From the NCBI RefSeq assembly GCF_028768465.1, contig NZ_CP118225.1:6429001-6493000 (forward strand): 64,000 bases of DNA, given 5' to 3'. The notes under the pieces are model-generated. The model was not told where the DNA came from. It did not search any database and was given only the letters and a program-made list of their open reading frames with translations. Made by a program: the position numbers and the translations under genes. The stretch comes from Rhodopirellula sp. P2. GTDB taxonomy: Bacteria > Planctomycetota > Planctomycetia > Pirellulales > Pirellulaceae. Of the stretch, positions 36,880 through 45,894 are shown piece by piece; within the stretch, counting starts at the first letter, position 1; each line of letters opens with the position of its first letter.

Positions 36880-38799
36880 TCAATCCACTGCCGGCAAAGG
36901 CAGCCCCTCGATGTATTGGCCTTGAAGCATGTGCAACTGCAACACGTGATTCATCACGATGTCGTTGCGACGCGCGATCGTGCCATCACTTTCTTTCCAG
37001 GCATCATCGATGAACTGCATCAACTTGCCATGATCAAAGAAACCCAACGAGCCGACACGCGAGGGCGTCAACCAGTGATCAATCATCTCTTGCACGGCGG
37101 CCCGTTTGACCGGATCGGTGTGAGCTGGCGGTGCCATGAAAGCAAACTTCTTGCGTTCGTACAGTTCCCGCGGCAACACATTGACCATCGCCTCGCGAAG
37201 CACCCATTTTTCGACCCCATTGCGGATGCGAATGTTGGGGGGAATCGTGGTGGCGTACTCCGCGACGTGGTGATCAAGGAATGCCGGACGGGCCTCCATG
37301 CTGTTGGCCATGTCCATCCGGTCACCGCCCCAAGTCAGAATCTGGCCCTCCAGCATCGTCTTGCTCCACGTGTACTGAGACACGTCCAAACGATGGCGAC
37401 CGCGAACCTGAGCCGGATCGATCGCACGGGCGACTTCGCCGACCGGGTCGTACTCCCTCAACAGATCCGTGAGCGACGACGAGAGGATCGGCTCGAATCG
37501 CTTCAGCACCAACATCCAGGGCTGAATCCACGACGGCGTGAACCCGCACAGGTCTTGCCAAGCACTGTGCTGCAGGTCTTCCTCGGCCAAGATGGCTCCG
37601 GCGAAGATGCCGCCTTCGTCATCGCGTCCCAGCCAATCGCGTTTGAAAAACGGGTAGCCGCCGAACAGTTCGTCGCTGCCTTCGCCGGTGATCACGGCTT
37701 TGTAATTGCAAGCCCGAACGCGGCGACTCATGTGCCATTTCGCGACCGCCAACGTGTTGTAGAAAGTCCGCTCGGCATGCCAAGTGGCTCGCTCAAACGC
37801 CGGCCCGTAAAGTTCTTTTTCGGTGAGTCGCAGCAACTCCTGTTCAGCACCAGTGCTTTCAGCCATCCGCTTGGCGATGTTCGATTCGTCGTATTCGTCA
37901 TTGTCGAAGGCAATCGTGAACGCTTTGACAGGCGACTGTTGCAGCGTGTTGGCCAGCCCCAAAATGGAGCAACTGTCGATCCCGCCGGACAAGTAACAGC
38001 CGACGGGGACGTCCGCTTCCAAGCGAGTCGCAACGGCGTCGATCAAGCGATCCTGGACACCTTGGATGAACGGTTCCGGATCGGCGTTCTCATCATGTGA
38101 CTCGGGAAATTCGAAATCCCACCAGCGCTTCGTTTGGACTTCCAGGGAATCACCGTTTCGCTGGATCACCAACATGTGTCCCGGGAGCAACGCATCGACG
38201 CCTTCGAAGGCAGTCGATCCCGGCACCATGACCTGCATCATTTGGTGAACGGCAGCCTTGGGACACAACCGAGGCTCGATGTCAGGATGCTGCAGGATCG
38301 ATTTGACCTCGGATCCCCAAACGATGCCGTTGTCATTGACCGCGTAATACAGCGGCTTGACGCCAAAGCGATCGCGAATCAGAACCAAACGTTCTTTGCG
38401 ATCGTCGTAGAGCACCACGGCAAATTCGCCGCGAAGATGATCGACCATGGCGAGATCATGCTTCAGATACAGCGGCAGCGTGATCGCACTGTCGCTTTTT
38501 CCGTTGCACTTGTATTTCTCACAAGCCAGCGATGTTCGAATCCGTTTGTAATCGTACAACTCGCCATTGACCGTGACCGCGTAGTCACCATCGTCGGTTT
38601 CAATCGGCTGATGACCGTGAGCCAACCCAATGATCGACAATCGGGTGTGCCCCATCGCCAGCCCCCGTTCCTGAAACAGACGGCTGCCGCGTTCGTCGGG
38701 ACCGCGGTGGTCCAGAACGTCGAGCATAGGGTCGAGCGCAAAACGCAATTCACGTTCGTTGGTACGAGATGGATTCCAAAATCCGGTGATGCCACACAT
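36880..38799 (-). CDS. asnB: Glutamine-dependent asparagine synthase-type amidotransferase
   Basis: 639 aa beginning MCGITGFWNPSRTNER, with Cys2 as the N-terminal glutaminase nucleophile. The glutaminase domain (1-210) is followed by a synthetase domain with the PP-loop SGGIDS (about 270-275) and EGSDELFGGYPFFKRD. Length is near that of long AsnB proteins. The classical product is asparagine from aspartate, Gln and ATP, but in this cluster, with a carbamoyltransferase and N-carbamoyl hydrolase, it may amidate another acid. It lies 58 bp after the carbamoyltransferase gene. The gene symbol denotes the family only. Confidence 0.88.
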   Translation of the reverse strand: MCGITGFWNPSRTNERELRFALDPMLDVLDHRGPDERGSRLFQERGLAMGHTRLSIIGLAHGHQPIETDDGDYAVTVNGELYDYKRIRTSLACEKYKCNGKSDSAITLPLYLKHDLAMVDHLRGEFAVVLYDDRKERLVLIRDRFGVKPLYYAVNDNGIVWGSEVKSILQHPDIEPRLCPKAAVHQMMQVMVPGSTAFEGVDALLPGHMLVIQRNGDSLEVQTKRWWDFEFPESHDENADPEPFIQGVQDRLIDAVATRLEADVPVGCYLSGGIDSCSILGLANTLQQSPVKAFTIAFDNDEYDESNIAKRMAESTGAEQELLRLTEKELYGPAFERATWHAERTFYNTLAVAKWHMSRRVRACNYKAVITGEGSDELFGGYPFFKRDWLGRDDEGGIFAGAILAEEDLQHSAWQDLCGFTPSWIQPWMLVLKRFEPILSSSLTDLLREYDPVGEVARAIDPAQVRGRHRLDVSQYTWSKTMLEGQILTWGGDRMDMANSMEARPAFLDHHVAEYATTIPPNIRIRNGVEKWVLREAMVNVLPRELYERKKFAFMAPPAHTDPVKRAAVQEMIDHWLTPSRVGSLGFFDHGKLMQFIDDAWKESDGTIARRNDIVMNHVLQLHMLQGQYIEGLPLPAVD

Positions 38800-38857
38800 A
38801 AAGGGTGTTGGTGATTCGTAGAGACGGATGAAGAGAAAGAGGCGAACGACCGCGACT

Positions 38858-39940
38858 TCAGATCCCGCTGATCCGGTCGGTTCGATCCAAGATGGCTGCC
38901 AGCAAAGCTTGCCGAATGAAGACCGCGCCAGCCGCTTGAGCGAAGTACAGATTGTGTTCGGTCTCGTCCAAGTCCTCGCTCAACTCAGCGTTGCGAGCGA
39001 GGGGATGCATGATCACGGCGCCGGGTTTGAACGGACTACTCGCATCGAGGCTGTATCGCGAATCAAGATTGCGATAGCTGTCACCCAAAAACGCGATCGA
39101 GTTCACATAAACGACATCCAATTCGGGCAAGACCTCCTGGACATCGTTGGTGATCTCAATCGGAATGGGGGACTGCTCAATCGGTTCCGTCAAATCCAAA
39201 CCGACCGGGTCGGCCATCTCGCTGATCAACGTGATCTTGCTGACCGCGCCCGCGAACATCAGCGACAATCGTAAGAAGCTCTTCACCGCTCGCATCGATC
39301 CCGGCGTGCCGATGATCCCCAGGTGCACTCGTTTTTCCGGTGGGCAATGTTCCGAATGCAATTCGGGTCGCCACTTCAGCAACGCATACCAATCGATCAA
39401 CGCTTGAGTGGGGTGATGTCCAGAACCGTTGCCCGCGTTGATCAACGGCCGCTTCAGATTCTTGCGAATCTCGTCCAGGCTGTCCGTGTCCGGGTGACGC
39501 ATGATGACCACGTCGCCGTAGGTGTTGAACATCTCCCCGATGTCCGCCAGGGATTCCCCCTTGGCAATGCCGGTGACCTGACCATCGGGCACCGACAGCA
39601 CCTTTCCATCCAGCCGCTGCACCGCGCTTTCGAACGACAACCGGGTGCGGGTGCTGGGCTCAAAGAACGCCGTGATGGCGATCTTGCCGTCCAGCGGTTT
39701 GTCCATCTCAACGTTGCGGGACTCCAAGAGAGCCGCCAACTGAGCGATCGCCAAAATCGTGCGTCGATCAAACTGACGCGGGTTCAGAATCGATTGCCCA
39801 GCGAGCGACTTGAGTGTCTCGCGGTCAATGACCCCGTCGAACGCGTCCAGCAACGACAGCGGCGACAACTTCTGTCCCTTGGAGTTGGTCGCCGTTGCGC
39901 TCAACGCTTCGGACACTTGTTGATTTGAAAGTGAATTCAT
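38858..39940 (-). CDS. Aspartate carbamoyltransferase-like enzyme
   Basis: 360 aa, about 50 longer than PyrB, with the extra length at the N-terminus. Carbamoyl-phosphate-binding motif FFEPSTRTRLSFESA (near 92-106), mobile-loop Lys in GIAKGESLADIGEMF, then VIMRHPDTDS, HPTQALIDW and HPLARNAELSEDLD (PyrB has HPLPR). These support carbamoyl transfer from carbamoyl phosphate to an amino group. A housekeeping PyrB would normally sit with other pyr genes; here it sits with a symporter, an amidotransferase and N-carbamoyl hydrolases, so I suspect a specialised paralogue (compare YgeW in purine catabolic clusters). Confidence 0.8.
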   Translation of the reverse strand: MNSLSNQQVSEALSATATNSKGQKLSPLSLLDAFDGVIDRETLKSLAGQSILNPRQFDRRTILAIAQLAALLESRNVEMDKPLDGKIAITAFFEPSTRTRLSFESAVQRLDGKVLSVPDGQVTGIAKGESLADIGEMFNTYGDVVIMRHPDTDSLDEIRKNLKRPLINAGNGSGHHPTQALIDWYALLKWRPELHSEHCPPEKRVHLGIIGTPGSMRAVKSFLRLSLMFAGAVSKITLISEMADPVGLDLTEPIEQSPIPIEITNDVQEVLPELDVVYVNSIAFLGDSYRNLDSRYSLDASSPFKPGAVIMHPLARNAELSEDLDETEHNLYFAQAAGAVFIRQALLAAILDRTDRISGI

Positions 39941-39944
39941 TGGA

Positions 39945-40064
39945 TTACCAGATTTGCTTGTCTCGCAGGTCGATCCACAAAAATCCGATCAGCACCGCGA
40001 CCCCGATGACACAAAGCACCAGACTGCCAATCACTAGAAATTGAAAGAAGAAAACCGAAAACAT
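39945..40064 (-). CDS. 39-residue membrane protein downstream of the symporter
   Basis: MFSVFFFQFLVIGSLVLCVI continues into GVAVLIGFLWIDLRDKQIW: a single long hydrophobic helix followed by a charged tail. It starts 4 bp after the symporter stop and ends 4 bp before the carbamoyltransferase ATG, so it fits exactly in the cluster. Short accessory helices are known for some SSS-type transporters; a subunit of the symporter is a reasonable guess. No known domain. Confidence 0.65.
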   Translation of the reverse strand: MFSVFFFQFLVIGSLVLCVIGVAVLIGFLWIDLRDKQIW

Positions 40065-40068
40065 CAGC

Positions 40069-41517
40069 TCAGTCCTCTGCCAGAGTATCGAATTCAAAGT
40101 TGTCTGGCCAAAGGAAGCAGCAGACTGCAAAGGTGATGCCTGAAACCGCCGCCCCAATCAACGATGCCGTGAACCAACCGATCATGAAATACGCCACCAA
40201 CCCCAATGCACTCCCCAAGACCATCGAGGCACACGCCGCCACGGGACTGGCCGAACGGAAATACAACCCACACAACACGGGCCAAATGCAACTGCCAACC
40301 AGCGGCCCAGCAAAGAACAGCACCGTCGCGAGCGACCCCACGTTGGGATACGCGGCCACCCAGGCGATCGCCCCCAACCCAATGATAGCGATGGCGGACC
40401 ACCTCCGTTTGGAAGGATCGGATGCCTGTTTGCTCGTGACACGTCGTTGAATGGGTTCGGCGATGTCATTGACGATCAAATCCGATGTCGCTGCCAACAA
40501 ACTGTCGATGCTAGAGGCCAACGAGCAAAAGACGACAACAAAAACGAGCAAGGCACCGCCGGTTCCCAGCAGGGTTGCCGCGACCAACGGTCCCGCAGTG
40601 TCCGGCTCGCTGATTCCAATCCCCAGTGCTGGCGCCGCGAGGCCCAGGAACCCTGCCACGATGGGCACGGGCAACCAGAGCACGCCGCCCAACGCATAGG
40701 CTTTTGGACCGACACCTTCCCGCATCGCAAACGCCCGACTCCACCACACATTGCTGTGGAAAATTTCACCCAATCCAAACAACAGATTATTGAAAAGTGC
40801 CATCAACGCCGCGGGAAAGAACGCAGACAACAGCATCGGACGCTCGTTGCTGAGCTTTTCATGCACCTCTTGGATTTCAACCTGGGTCAGGACAGCAACG
40901 GCCACCACGACCAATCCCGCCAGGATGATCAGACTCTGAATGAAGTCGGTTCCGATCACCGCGTACATGCCACCGAACAACGTGTACGCCACGCACACCA
41001 GCACGACAACTGACATCCCAACCTCGTAGGGAATGCCTGACAGCACATTGAGAAGTTTCCCCCCCGCCATCGACATGGAAACCAACCAAGTCACCGCATA
41101 GAACAGCGAGATGATCAAGAACGGGACCGTGCCCAACCACCCGTAGCGACGACGCATGAATTCGACGGCCGTGTACCCCTTGGGCATCAATTTTCGGATG
41201 CGGCCGCTCATCGGAGCGAAAGCGAACAACCCAAAGCTCGCGGTGGAATACGCCAACATCCCCCAAATCCCAAGCTGCAATGCGTACTGGGGCGCCAGCA
41301 TCGTCGTGTTGGAAGTGATCCAGGTCGCCACCGCCGTCGCGGTTCCCATCGCCAGGCCCACGTTGCGACCGGCCACCGCGAAACCATCGTACGATTTGGC
41401 TTGCCGCCCCCACCACCAACCCAGGACAATCCACAACACCCCGAACATTGCCAGCAGGATGTATCCCGCTTCGGCACTCAGAATCGCTCCGCTTGCTGCC
41501 AACATCACGCTGTTCAT
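40069..41517 (-). CDS. Sodium:solute symporter (SSS, DUR3-like)
   Basis: 482 aa, ATG 41517 (MNSVMLAASGAILSAEAGYI), with about 13 predicted membrane segments. Motifs fit SSS transporters: WWWGRQAKSYDGFAVAGRNV at the first helix boundary, ATWITSNTTMLAP (sodium-site region), GYTAVEFMRRRYG, and GGMYAVIGTDFIQSLIIL. The general pattern is similar to DUR3-type urea/ureide transporters, although substrate cannot be assigned. Its start overlaps the preceding gene's stop by ATGA and it is followed 4 bp later by a tiny membrane protein, in a cluster for ureido-compound metabolism. Confidence 0.88.
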   Translation of the reverse strand: MNSVMLAASGAILSAEAGYILLAMFGVLWIVLGWWWGRQAKSYDGFAVAGRNVGLAMGTATAVATWITSNTTMLAPQYALQLGIWGMLAYSTASFGLFAFAPMSGRIRKLMPKGYTAVEFMRRRYGWLGTVPFLIISLFYAVTWLVSMSMAGGKLLNVLSGIPYEVGMSVVVLVCVAYTLFGGMYAVIGTDFIQSLIILAGLVVVAVAVLTQVEIQEVHEKLSNERPMLLSAFFPAALMALFNNLLFGLGEIFHSNVWWSRAFAMREGVGPKAYALGGVLWLPVPIVAGFLGLAAPALGIGISEPDTAGPLVAATLLGTGGALLVFVVVFCSLASSIDSLLAATSDLIVNDIAEPIQRRVTSKQASDPSKRRWSAIAIIGLGAIAWVAAYPNVGSLATVLFFAGPLVGSCIWPVLCGLYFRSASPVAACASMVLGSALGLVAYFMIGWFTASLIGAAVSGITFAVCCFLWPDNFEFDTLAED

Positions 41518-42111
41518 GCTCGGGTTCCTTGCACGATCACCACGACCACGGCCAAGAACACAAGAGCGCCGATGACGAGCAGCACCAGCGCCTGCCAAAC
41601 CGGCCAGTGCAGAACCTGCACCGTTGCAGGCATGTCTGAGCGTGCAAGCAATTCGCCTTCTGCATTCAACGCCTCAACGTGATAGCGATACGTTCCATCG
41701 GGCAATCCCGAGACAAATGCGATCGGCAGTGTCCCCTCATAGACGACACGCTGAGCGGGATTCGCGGTCACAACCAGCGGCTCCAGCGTTTCCGCCCCCT
41801 GACCATCCAGTGAACCGGAACGGACCGTTCCGTCGTCGCCCGAATCCAACTCATAGACTCGAAAGGAGTCCAGCGATTCGCTGGCATTCGTTACATCCCA
41901 AGTCAGTTGGAAGTAACCTTCGCGAGCAATCAAAGGCTTTTCAAGAAGGCTTGGTTGAAATGCGACCGAGATGGTGGAATCAAAACCATCCGACGGTTCT
42001 TGCCCGGCAACAGGCAAGGCCTGAACCAGAAAAATCCACCCGGTGACCGACAGAAAAGCGGTGAAAAACAGGCGAAAAAACGAACTGCCTCCAGGGCAAC
42101 AGATAATTCAT
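41514..42111 (-). CDS. Secreted/TM-anchored protein with an apparent frameshift at an A6 run
   Basis: The ATG at 42111 opens MNYLLPWRQFV, but in this frame the sequence soon becomes non-protein-like. Removing one base from the A6 run at 42075-42080 (T6 on the coding strand) fuses it to FRLFFTAFLSVTGWIFLVQ ALPVAGQEP, a textbook signal peptide, followed by an Ig-like beta domain and a C-terminal helix (WPVWQALVLLVIGALVFLA), about 198 aa total. Without the shift the second frame has no ATG and only a TTG at 42017. The stop overlaps the symporter start (ATGA). It is either a sequencing/assembly error, a recent mutation, or transcriptional/ribosomal slippage on the homopolymer. Confidence 0.65.
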
Positions 42112-42325
42112 TTCCGTCGGGGTGATGCGAGCAGTCCCAAATGCCTTGGCCGGTTCGCGCTGGGAATATTTCAAACGCAAAGCGTATCAGATGGCCTGTT
42201 TCGAAGAAACCGCCACCGTCCCCACTGATCGCTCCCACCCCAAAAAATTCGTTCCCGTTCCACGCCCCAAAGCATCCCACCGTCGAGCCCCCAAAAAACG
42301 GCCCGAACAAACTTGGCTCCAAGTT

Positions 42326-42883
42326 TCAGGGCGACTGAAACATGCTGGCTTCCCAGATGAAGTTCCCATTTTTCAAACGCACTCTCGGTGGAATCACCGC
42401 CAACACCTCTGCACCACCAACCGTGTCACCTTCGGAGACAAACTGCGTTTCTTCGCCGAAACGAATGATCGCACGTGTTTTTCCAACGTCCGCGAATCCG
42501 AGCACGATGTATTCGGATGCCTTGGTCGGCTTCACGACCGTCGACGGTGCCGATTGGTCAATGTGAAAGGGGTCCTTGCGATCCGGGAAGGGAGGCACAA
42601 ACCGAATCGTTTGGGCCCCCGAACTAGCCTTCAAGCCCTGATCGCGAATCCCCAGATCCGCTTTCGTTTCCTGGTCTTGCATCGCGACCCGCCGAATCGT
42701 GTCGATCGATTCGGGATCGACTCCGCAGCCCGGCAGCACCACGATTTTCACGAACAGCAACACAAACGCGATCGCCCATTTGAAACGAGTCGAACGCGAC
42801 CGGGCCGACTGCGTCGACATGGTTTTCTTGTTGGGTGCACTTTCTTGGGAGGTCACCTCCCGTGCCAAACGTTGCTCCGCCAT
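42326..42883 (-). CDS. pilP: PilP-like pilus assembly protein
   Basis: 185 aa; start ATG 42883 shares one base with the secretin stop (TGATG). After a charged N-terminus comes one membrane helix ([20 protein letters not shown]). If this is a lipobox (LPGC), the protein is a lipoprotein like PilP. The C-terminal part, [20 protein letters not shown], followed by LKNGNFIWE, resembles the PilP/GspC HR domain, which binds the secretin N-terminus. It lies after the secretin gene; in Proteobacteria pilP precedes pilQ. Confidence 0.65.
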   Translation of the reverse strand: MAEQRLAREVTSQESAPNKKTMSTQSARSRSTRFKWAIAFVLLFVKIVVLPGCGVDPESIDTIRRVAMQDQETKADLGIRDQGLKASSGAQTIRFVPPFPDRKDPFHIDQSAPSTVVKPTKASEYIVLGFADVGKTRAIIRFGEETQFVSEGDTVGGAEVLAVIPPRVRLKNGNFIWEASMFQSP

Positions 42884-45198
42884 CACGGTTGCTCCATCGG
42901 ATGAATGTGCACCGGGGGGTACATCGATGGTGTTCCGAGCACATGGACGGCCGAGTCACCGGCTCGCAGCGGTTCATTGACAGTCGATTCTTCCAACATC
43001 ATTCCATTGGAATGAAACAAAACCGAATCGGAGGGCACGGCATTGGAAGTCGCAGCTCCCGGTGGCACCGAATCGAATTCGTACAGGGGCATCATTTGCC
43101 CGGGTACAACAGGACCGGGATTCATCAAACCGGGATAGGCGAACTCCATCGGTGCAATGCCTTCACCACCCAACATCTGAAGTTCGCTTGTGCCACCATT
43201 CAGACGAACTCGGGGATGGTGGTTGGGACAATTCAAATCGTGGCATTCGGGAGACTGCGGGCATACCGAGGCGTACGGGATCGAGTCCAACTGACGGGTG
43301 GCGACGCACTGGGCTTGTCGTGACCGTTGGTTCCCATGGTCGTAAGGCGAGATGATTTCGGGTTTCAGAAAGACGATCAGTTCGCTCTCACGCACCTGGG
43401 TGTCGTGGCTGCGGAACAGTTTGCCGATGTATTTGAGATCCCGCAGGTACGGCACGCCGCTGACATCTTCGATGATTCGTTTTTGTCGCAAACCACCCAG
43501 CGTGAACATGTGCCCGTTGGCGACCCGCACGGTGGTCTCGGCGGTGCGACTGTCGATCACCGGGTTGTTTTCAATTTCGCCCACTTTCACGCTGTACTCG
43601 GGCTGAACCTGCAATTCGATCGTGTTGTCGTTGCTGATCCGCGGCGTCACCTTGAGGATGATCCCGGCGTCTTTGAATTCGACTTGTGCAAAAACGACAT
43701 TGCTTCCTTCGGCAGGCTGAGCGGCGACAATCGGGATCTGCTGAACAATTTTGATCGACGCTTCCCGGCGATCAATGGCGGTGATCGATGGATCGGCCAA
43801 CAGCTTGGCTTCATCGCTGCTGTCCAAGGCGCTGAGCAGGAAACTGGTGTCAAAGTTGTCCGTCAAGGTTCGAATGCCCATCGTGGTGGCACCACCGGAA
43901 CCAAGCGTCCCAAATGTCACCGCTTGCTCCACGTTGCCAGCAAAATCGGCGAGCGCGGATTCATCGGTGGTGTTCAACCGAAAACCGCGGCCCCAATTGA
44001 CCCCCAACTTTTCGAGTTCTTCTAAACTGACGTCGTAGATCAACGCTGTGATTCGAACCTGAGCACGCGGCACATCCAGTTGCTTGAAGGCTTGCGATGC
44101 CAAGTCCAACTGCGCGCGATTGCCTTTGATCATGATGCGGTTCTCCGCTTCATAAACGGCCACAATCGTGCCTTCCCCAAGTGCCTCCTGAAGTGACTCA
44201 CGCATCTCCGAGGCTTCCGTGAACTGAGGCGTCAAGTAGATCAGTTCCGTCGCCAGCGTGTCATAGACACTTGGAGCACCTGATCCTTGGCGTCCCGCGG
44301 ATGCCCCGCCGCCCAAGGATTCGCCCCCGGTTCTGCTGGGTTGCATCGCCGCGTCAGGTGACATTGCGGTCAACATCTCCTGGACCCGATTGATGTTGGT
44401 CTTGGTGTCGACGATCAGCATCGCCCCTCGTCCAACCGCTTGGATTCGACCGCGATCGGACAACAACAACTGCGCCGCTGAGATCGTGGCGTTCATCTCG
44501 TTCTCATCCGCCGTTTGAAAACGCAACGTTCGCGACTCAAACTCCGGACTTCCCGTGCCCACTTCATCCAGTGGCAACACAACCAAACTGTTTCCCGCGG
44601 CGATGTAACCGTAACCGGACGATGTCAAAATCGCGGACAGCACGTCCCGCAGGGGAGCGTCTTTGAAGACTCCCGAGACATCGCCGGTCACCTTCTCACC
44701 CGCAACGATGTTGATGTTCCAGAGATCAGAGAGCAGGAAAACCACTTCTTGCAGTGACGTTTTGCGAAATGTGATGCTGCCTCGCTGCATCAGAACTTCA
44801 TCAATTGCCAGGGGTGGCCCGGTCAACGAAACGGCACTTCGGGTCGCGAGGGTTGAGGGCGTCTCGGCAAAGACAGCGGACTCCACGCTGGATTTGGTGC
44901 CCGCAGAATCGCTGGGGGAAGCGGCCGCCAAGGCTGGTCCTGCCACCCTGTCGGCTGCCGTCGCGGCGTTGTTATCTACGTTGGCAACAACCTTCGTCTC
45001 AGCCGCGGTCAACGACGAACCGCTCCATGTCATCCCGAGCATCGTCAATGACACGCCCATGCCCAGCGAGGCAGATTGAATCAATCCGGCAAGCACGCGT
45101 CGAGTTCTCACACGACGCGAGGTCATCGGACTCGCGAGCGAAACGCTCGGAGTTGAAATGACAGGTTCAGCTGGTGACGCGGAGCCTTCCTTGGCCAT
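42883..45198 (-). CDS. pilQ: Type II/IV secretin (PilQ/GspD-like) with a Cys/His-rich C-terminal extension
   Basis: 771 aa from ATG 45198. A basic N-terminus and signal (residues 25-60) precede an N0/STN-like domain ([20 protein letters not shown]), N1/N3 modules, and the secretin domain: [20 protein letters not shown], then [45 protein letters not shown] and [14 protein letters not shown]. This forms the outer-membrane channel. After the beta-barrel domain, a tail of about 130 residues contains [16 protein letters not shown] near 645-660, a cluster that could bind metal and is not usual in secretins. Pro/Gly-rich end. Upstream neighbours are PilO and PilMN. Confidence 0.88.
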   Translation of the reverse strand: MAKEGSASPAEPVISTPSVSLASPMTSRRVRTRRVLAGLIQSASLGMGVSLTMLGMTWSGSSLTAAETKVVANVDNNAATAADRVAGPALAAASPSDSAGTKSSVESAVFAETPSTLATRSAVSLTGPPLAIDEVLMQRGSITFRKTSLQEVVFLLSDLWNINIVAGEKVTGDVSGVFKDAPLRDVLSAILTSSGYGYIAAGNSLVVLPLDEVGTGSPEFESRTLRFQTADENEMNATISAAQLLLSDRGRIQAVGRGAMLIVDTKTNINRVQEMLTAMSPDAAMQPSRTGGESLGGGASAGRQGSGAPSVYDTLATELIYLTPQFTEASEMRESLQEALGEGTIVAVYEAENRIMIKGNRAQLDLASQAFKQLDVPRAQVRITALIYDVSLEELEKLGVNWGRGFRLNTTDESALADFAGNVEQAVTFGTLGSGGATTMGIRTLTDNFDTSFLLSALDSSDEAKLLADPSITAIDRREASIKIVQQIPIVAAQPAEGSNVVFAQVEFKDAGIILKVTPRISNDNTIELQVQPEYSVKVGEIENNPVIDSRTAETTVRVANGHMFTLGGLRQKRIIEDVSGVPYLRDLKYIGKLFRSHDTQVRESELIVFLKPEIISPYDHGNQRSRQAQCVATRQLDSIPYASVCPQSPECHDLNCPNHHPRVRLNGGTSELQMLGGEGIAPMEFAYPGLMNPGPVVPGQMMPLYEFDSVPPGAATSNAVPSDSVLFHSNGMMLEESTVNEPLRAGDSAVHVLGTPSMYPPVHIHPMEQP

Positions 45199-45246
45199 GC
45201 GTTGATTCCTAATGGTGAAAATGGTGTGAGGCGACATGGCGTCGTC

Positions 45247-45894
45247 TCACTTCAGTCGCATCCTTGTGCGTGTTGCGACCAGATCGTCTTCTTCGAGCTC
45301 GGAACGCTGCAGGCCATACAACGAGATCCGCAGTTCCAAACCAATCCATTTGTCGTTTGATCCTGCAGGCTCCAACGCCAAACTCTCGACCGTCATCAAC
45401 CACCGCTGCCGGTTGATCTTTTCCATCACTTCCATGACCGCCTCCAACGAGCCATCCGCGACCAAAGTCAACGAGTGCGAATGCAACTCAAAGTCGGATT
45501 CCATGTCCATCTCTGGCAGCCGTCGATTGTGCGGGTTGTCTCCTCGACTGGCCCATCGACGCCGCTGCCCATCGTCAATTTCCAAACTCCTCAACGTCGC
45601 GTTGCCCTGCCGAACGATGCCGATCACGGTGTCGCGAACCTGTTGAATTCTGTCTGGCGTGGTGGAACGCTCCAACAATTGCTGGCGTTCATCCGCCAGA
45701 GTCCTTTCGATTCGTTGCAACCGCACATCACGCGATTGCAGCGTGTCAAATTCTTCTTCCAGCTTTGACAATTCACGTTGACCAGCACGCAGCTCCCTGT
45801 ACTCATCGACCAGTGGCTTTCCGATCACTATCAATGCAAGGAAACTTCCAGCCGCGACGATCCCCCGGATTAGCCGGTCATTCGGTTTATTCAT
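45247..45894 (-). CDS. pilO: PilO-like pilus assembly protein
   Basis: 215 aa. A short N-terminal cytoplasmic part, one membrane helix (GIVAAGSFLALIVIGK), a coiled-coil segment (ELRAGQRELSKLEEEFDTL), and a periplasmic alpha/beta domain (HSHSLTLVADGSLEAVMEV, then MTVESLALEPAG). This is the PilO/GspM layout: it dimerises with PilN in the inner membrane. The start overlaps the upstream PilMN reading frame by 8 bp, so translation is coupled. The assignment relies on topology and position, because the family diverges strongly. Confidence 0.7.
   Translation of the reverse strand: MNKPNDRLIRGIVAAGSFLALIVIGKPLVDEYRELRAGQRELSKLEEEFDTLQSRDVRLQRIERTLADERQQLLERSTTPDRIQQVRDTVIGIVRQGNATLRSLEIDDGQRRRWASRGDNPHNRRLPEMDMESDFELHSHSLTLVADGSLEAVMEVMEKINRQRWLMTVESLALEPAGSNDKWIGLELRISLYGLQRSELEEDDLVATRTRMRLK

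Noticed and set aside
36880-38799. Considered as an NAGGN-type amidotransferase cluster
   Set aside because: The companion N-acetylglutaminylglutamine synthetase and M42 peptidase genes are missing; neighbours are carbamoyl and ureido enzymes.
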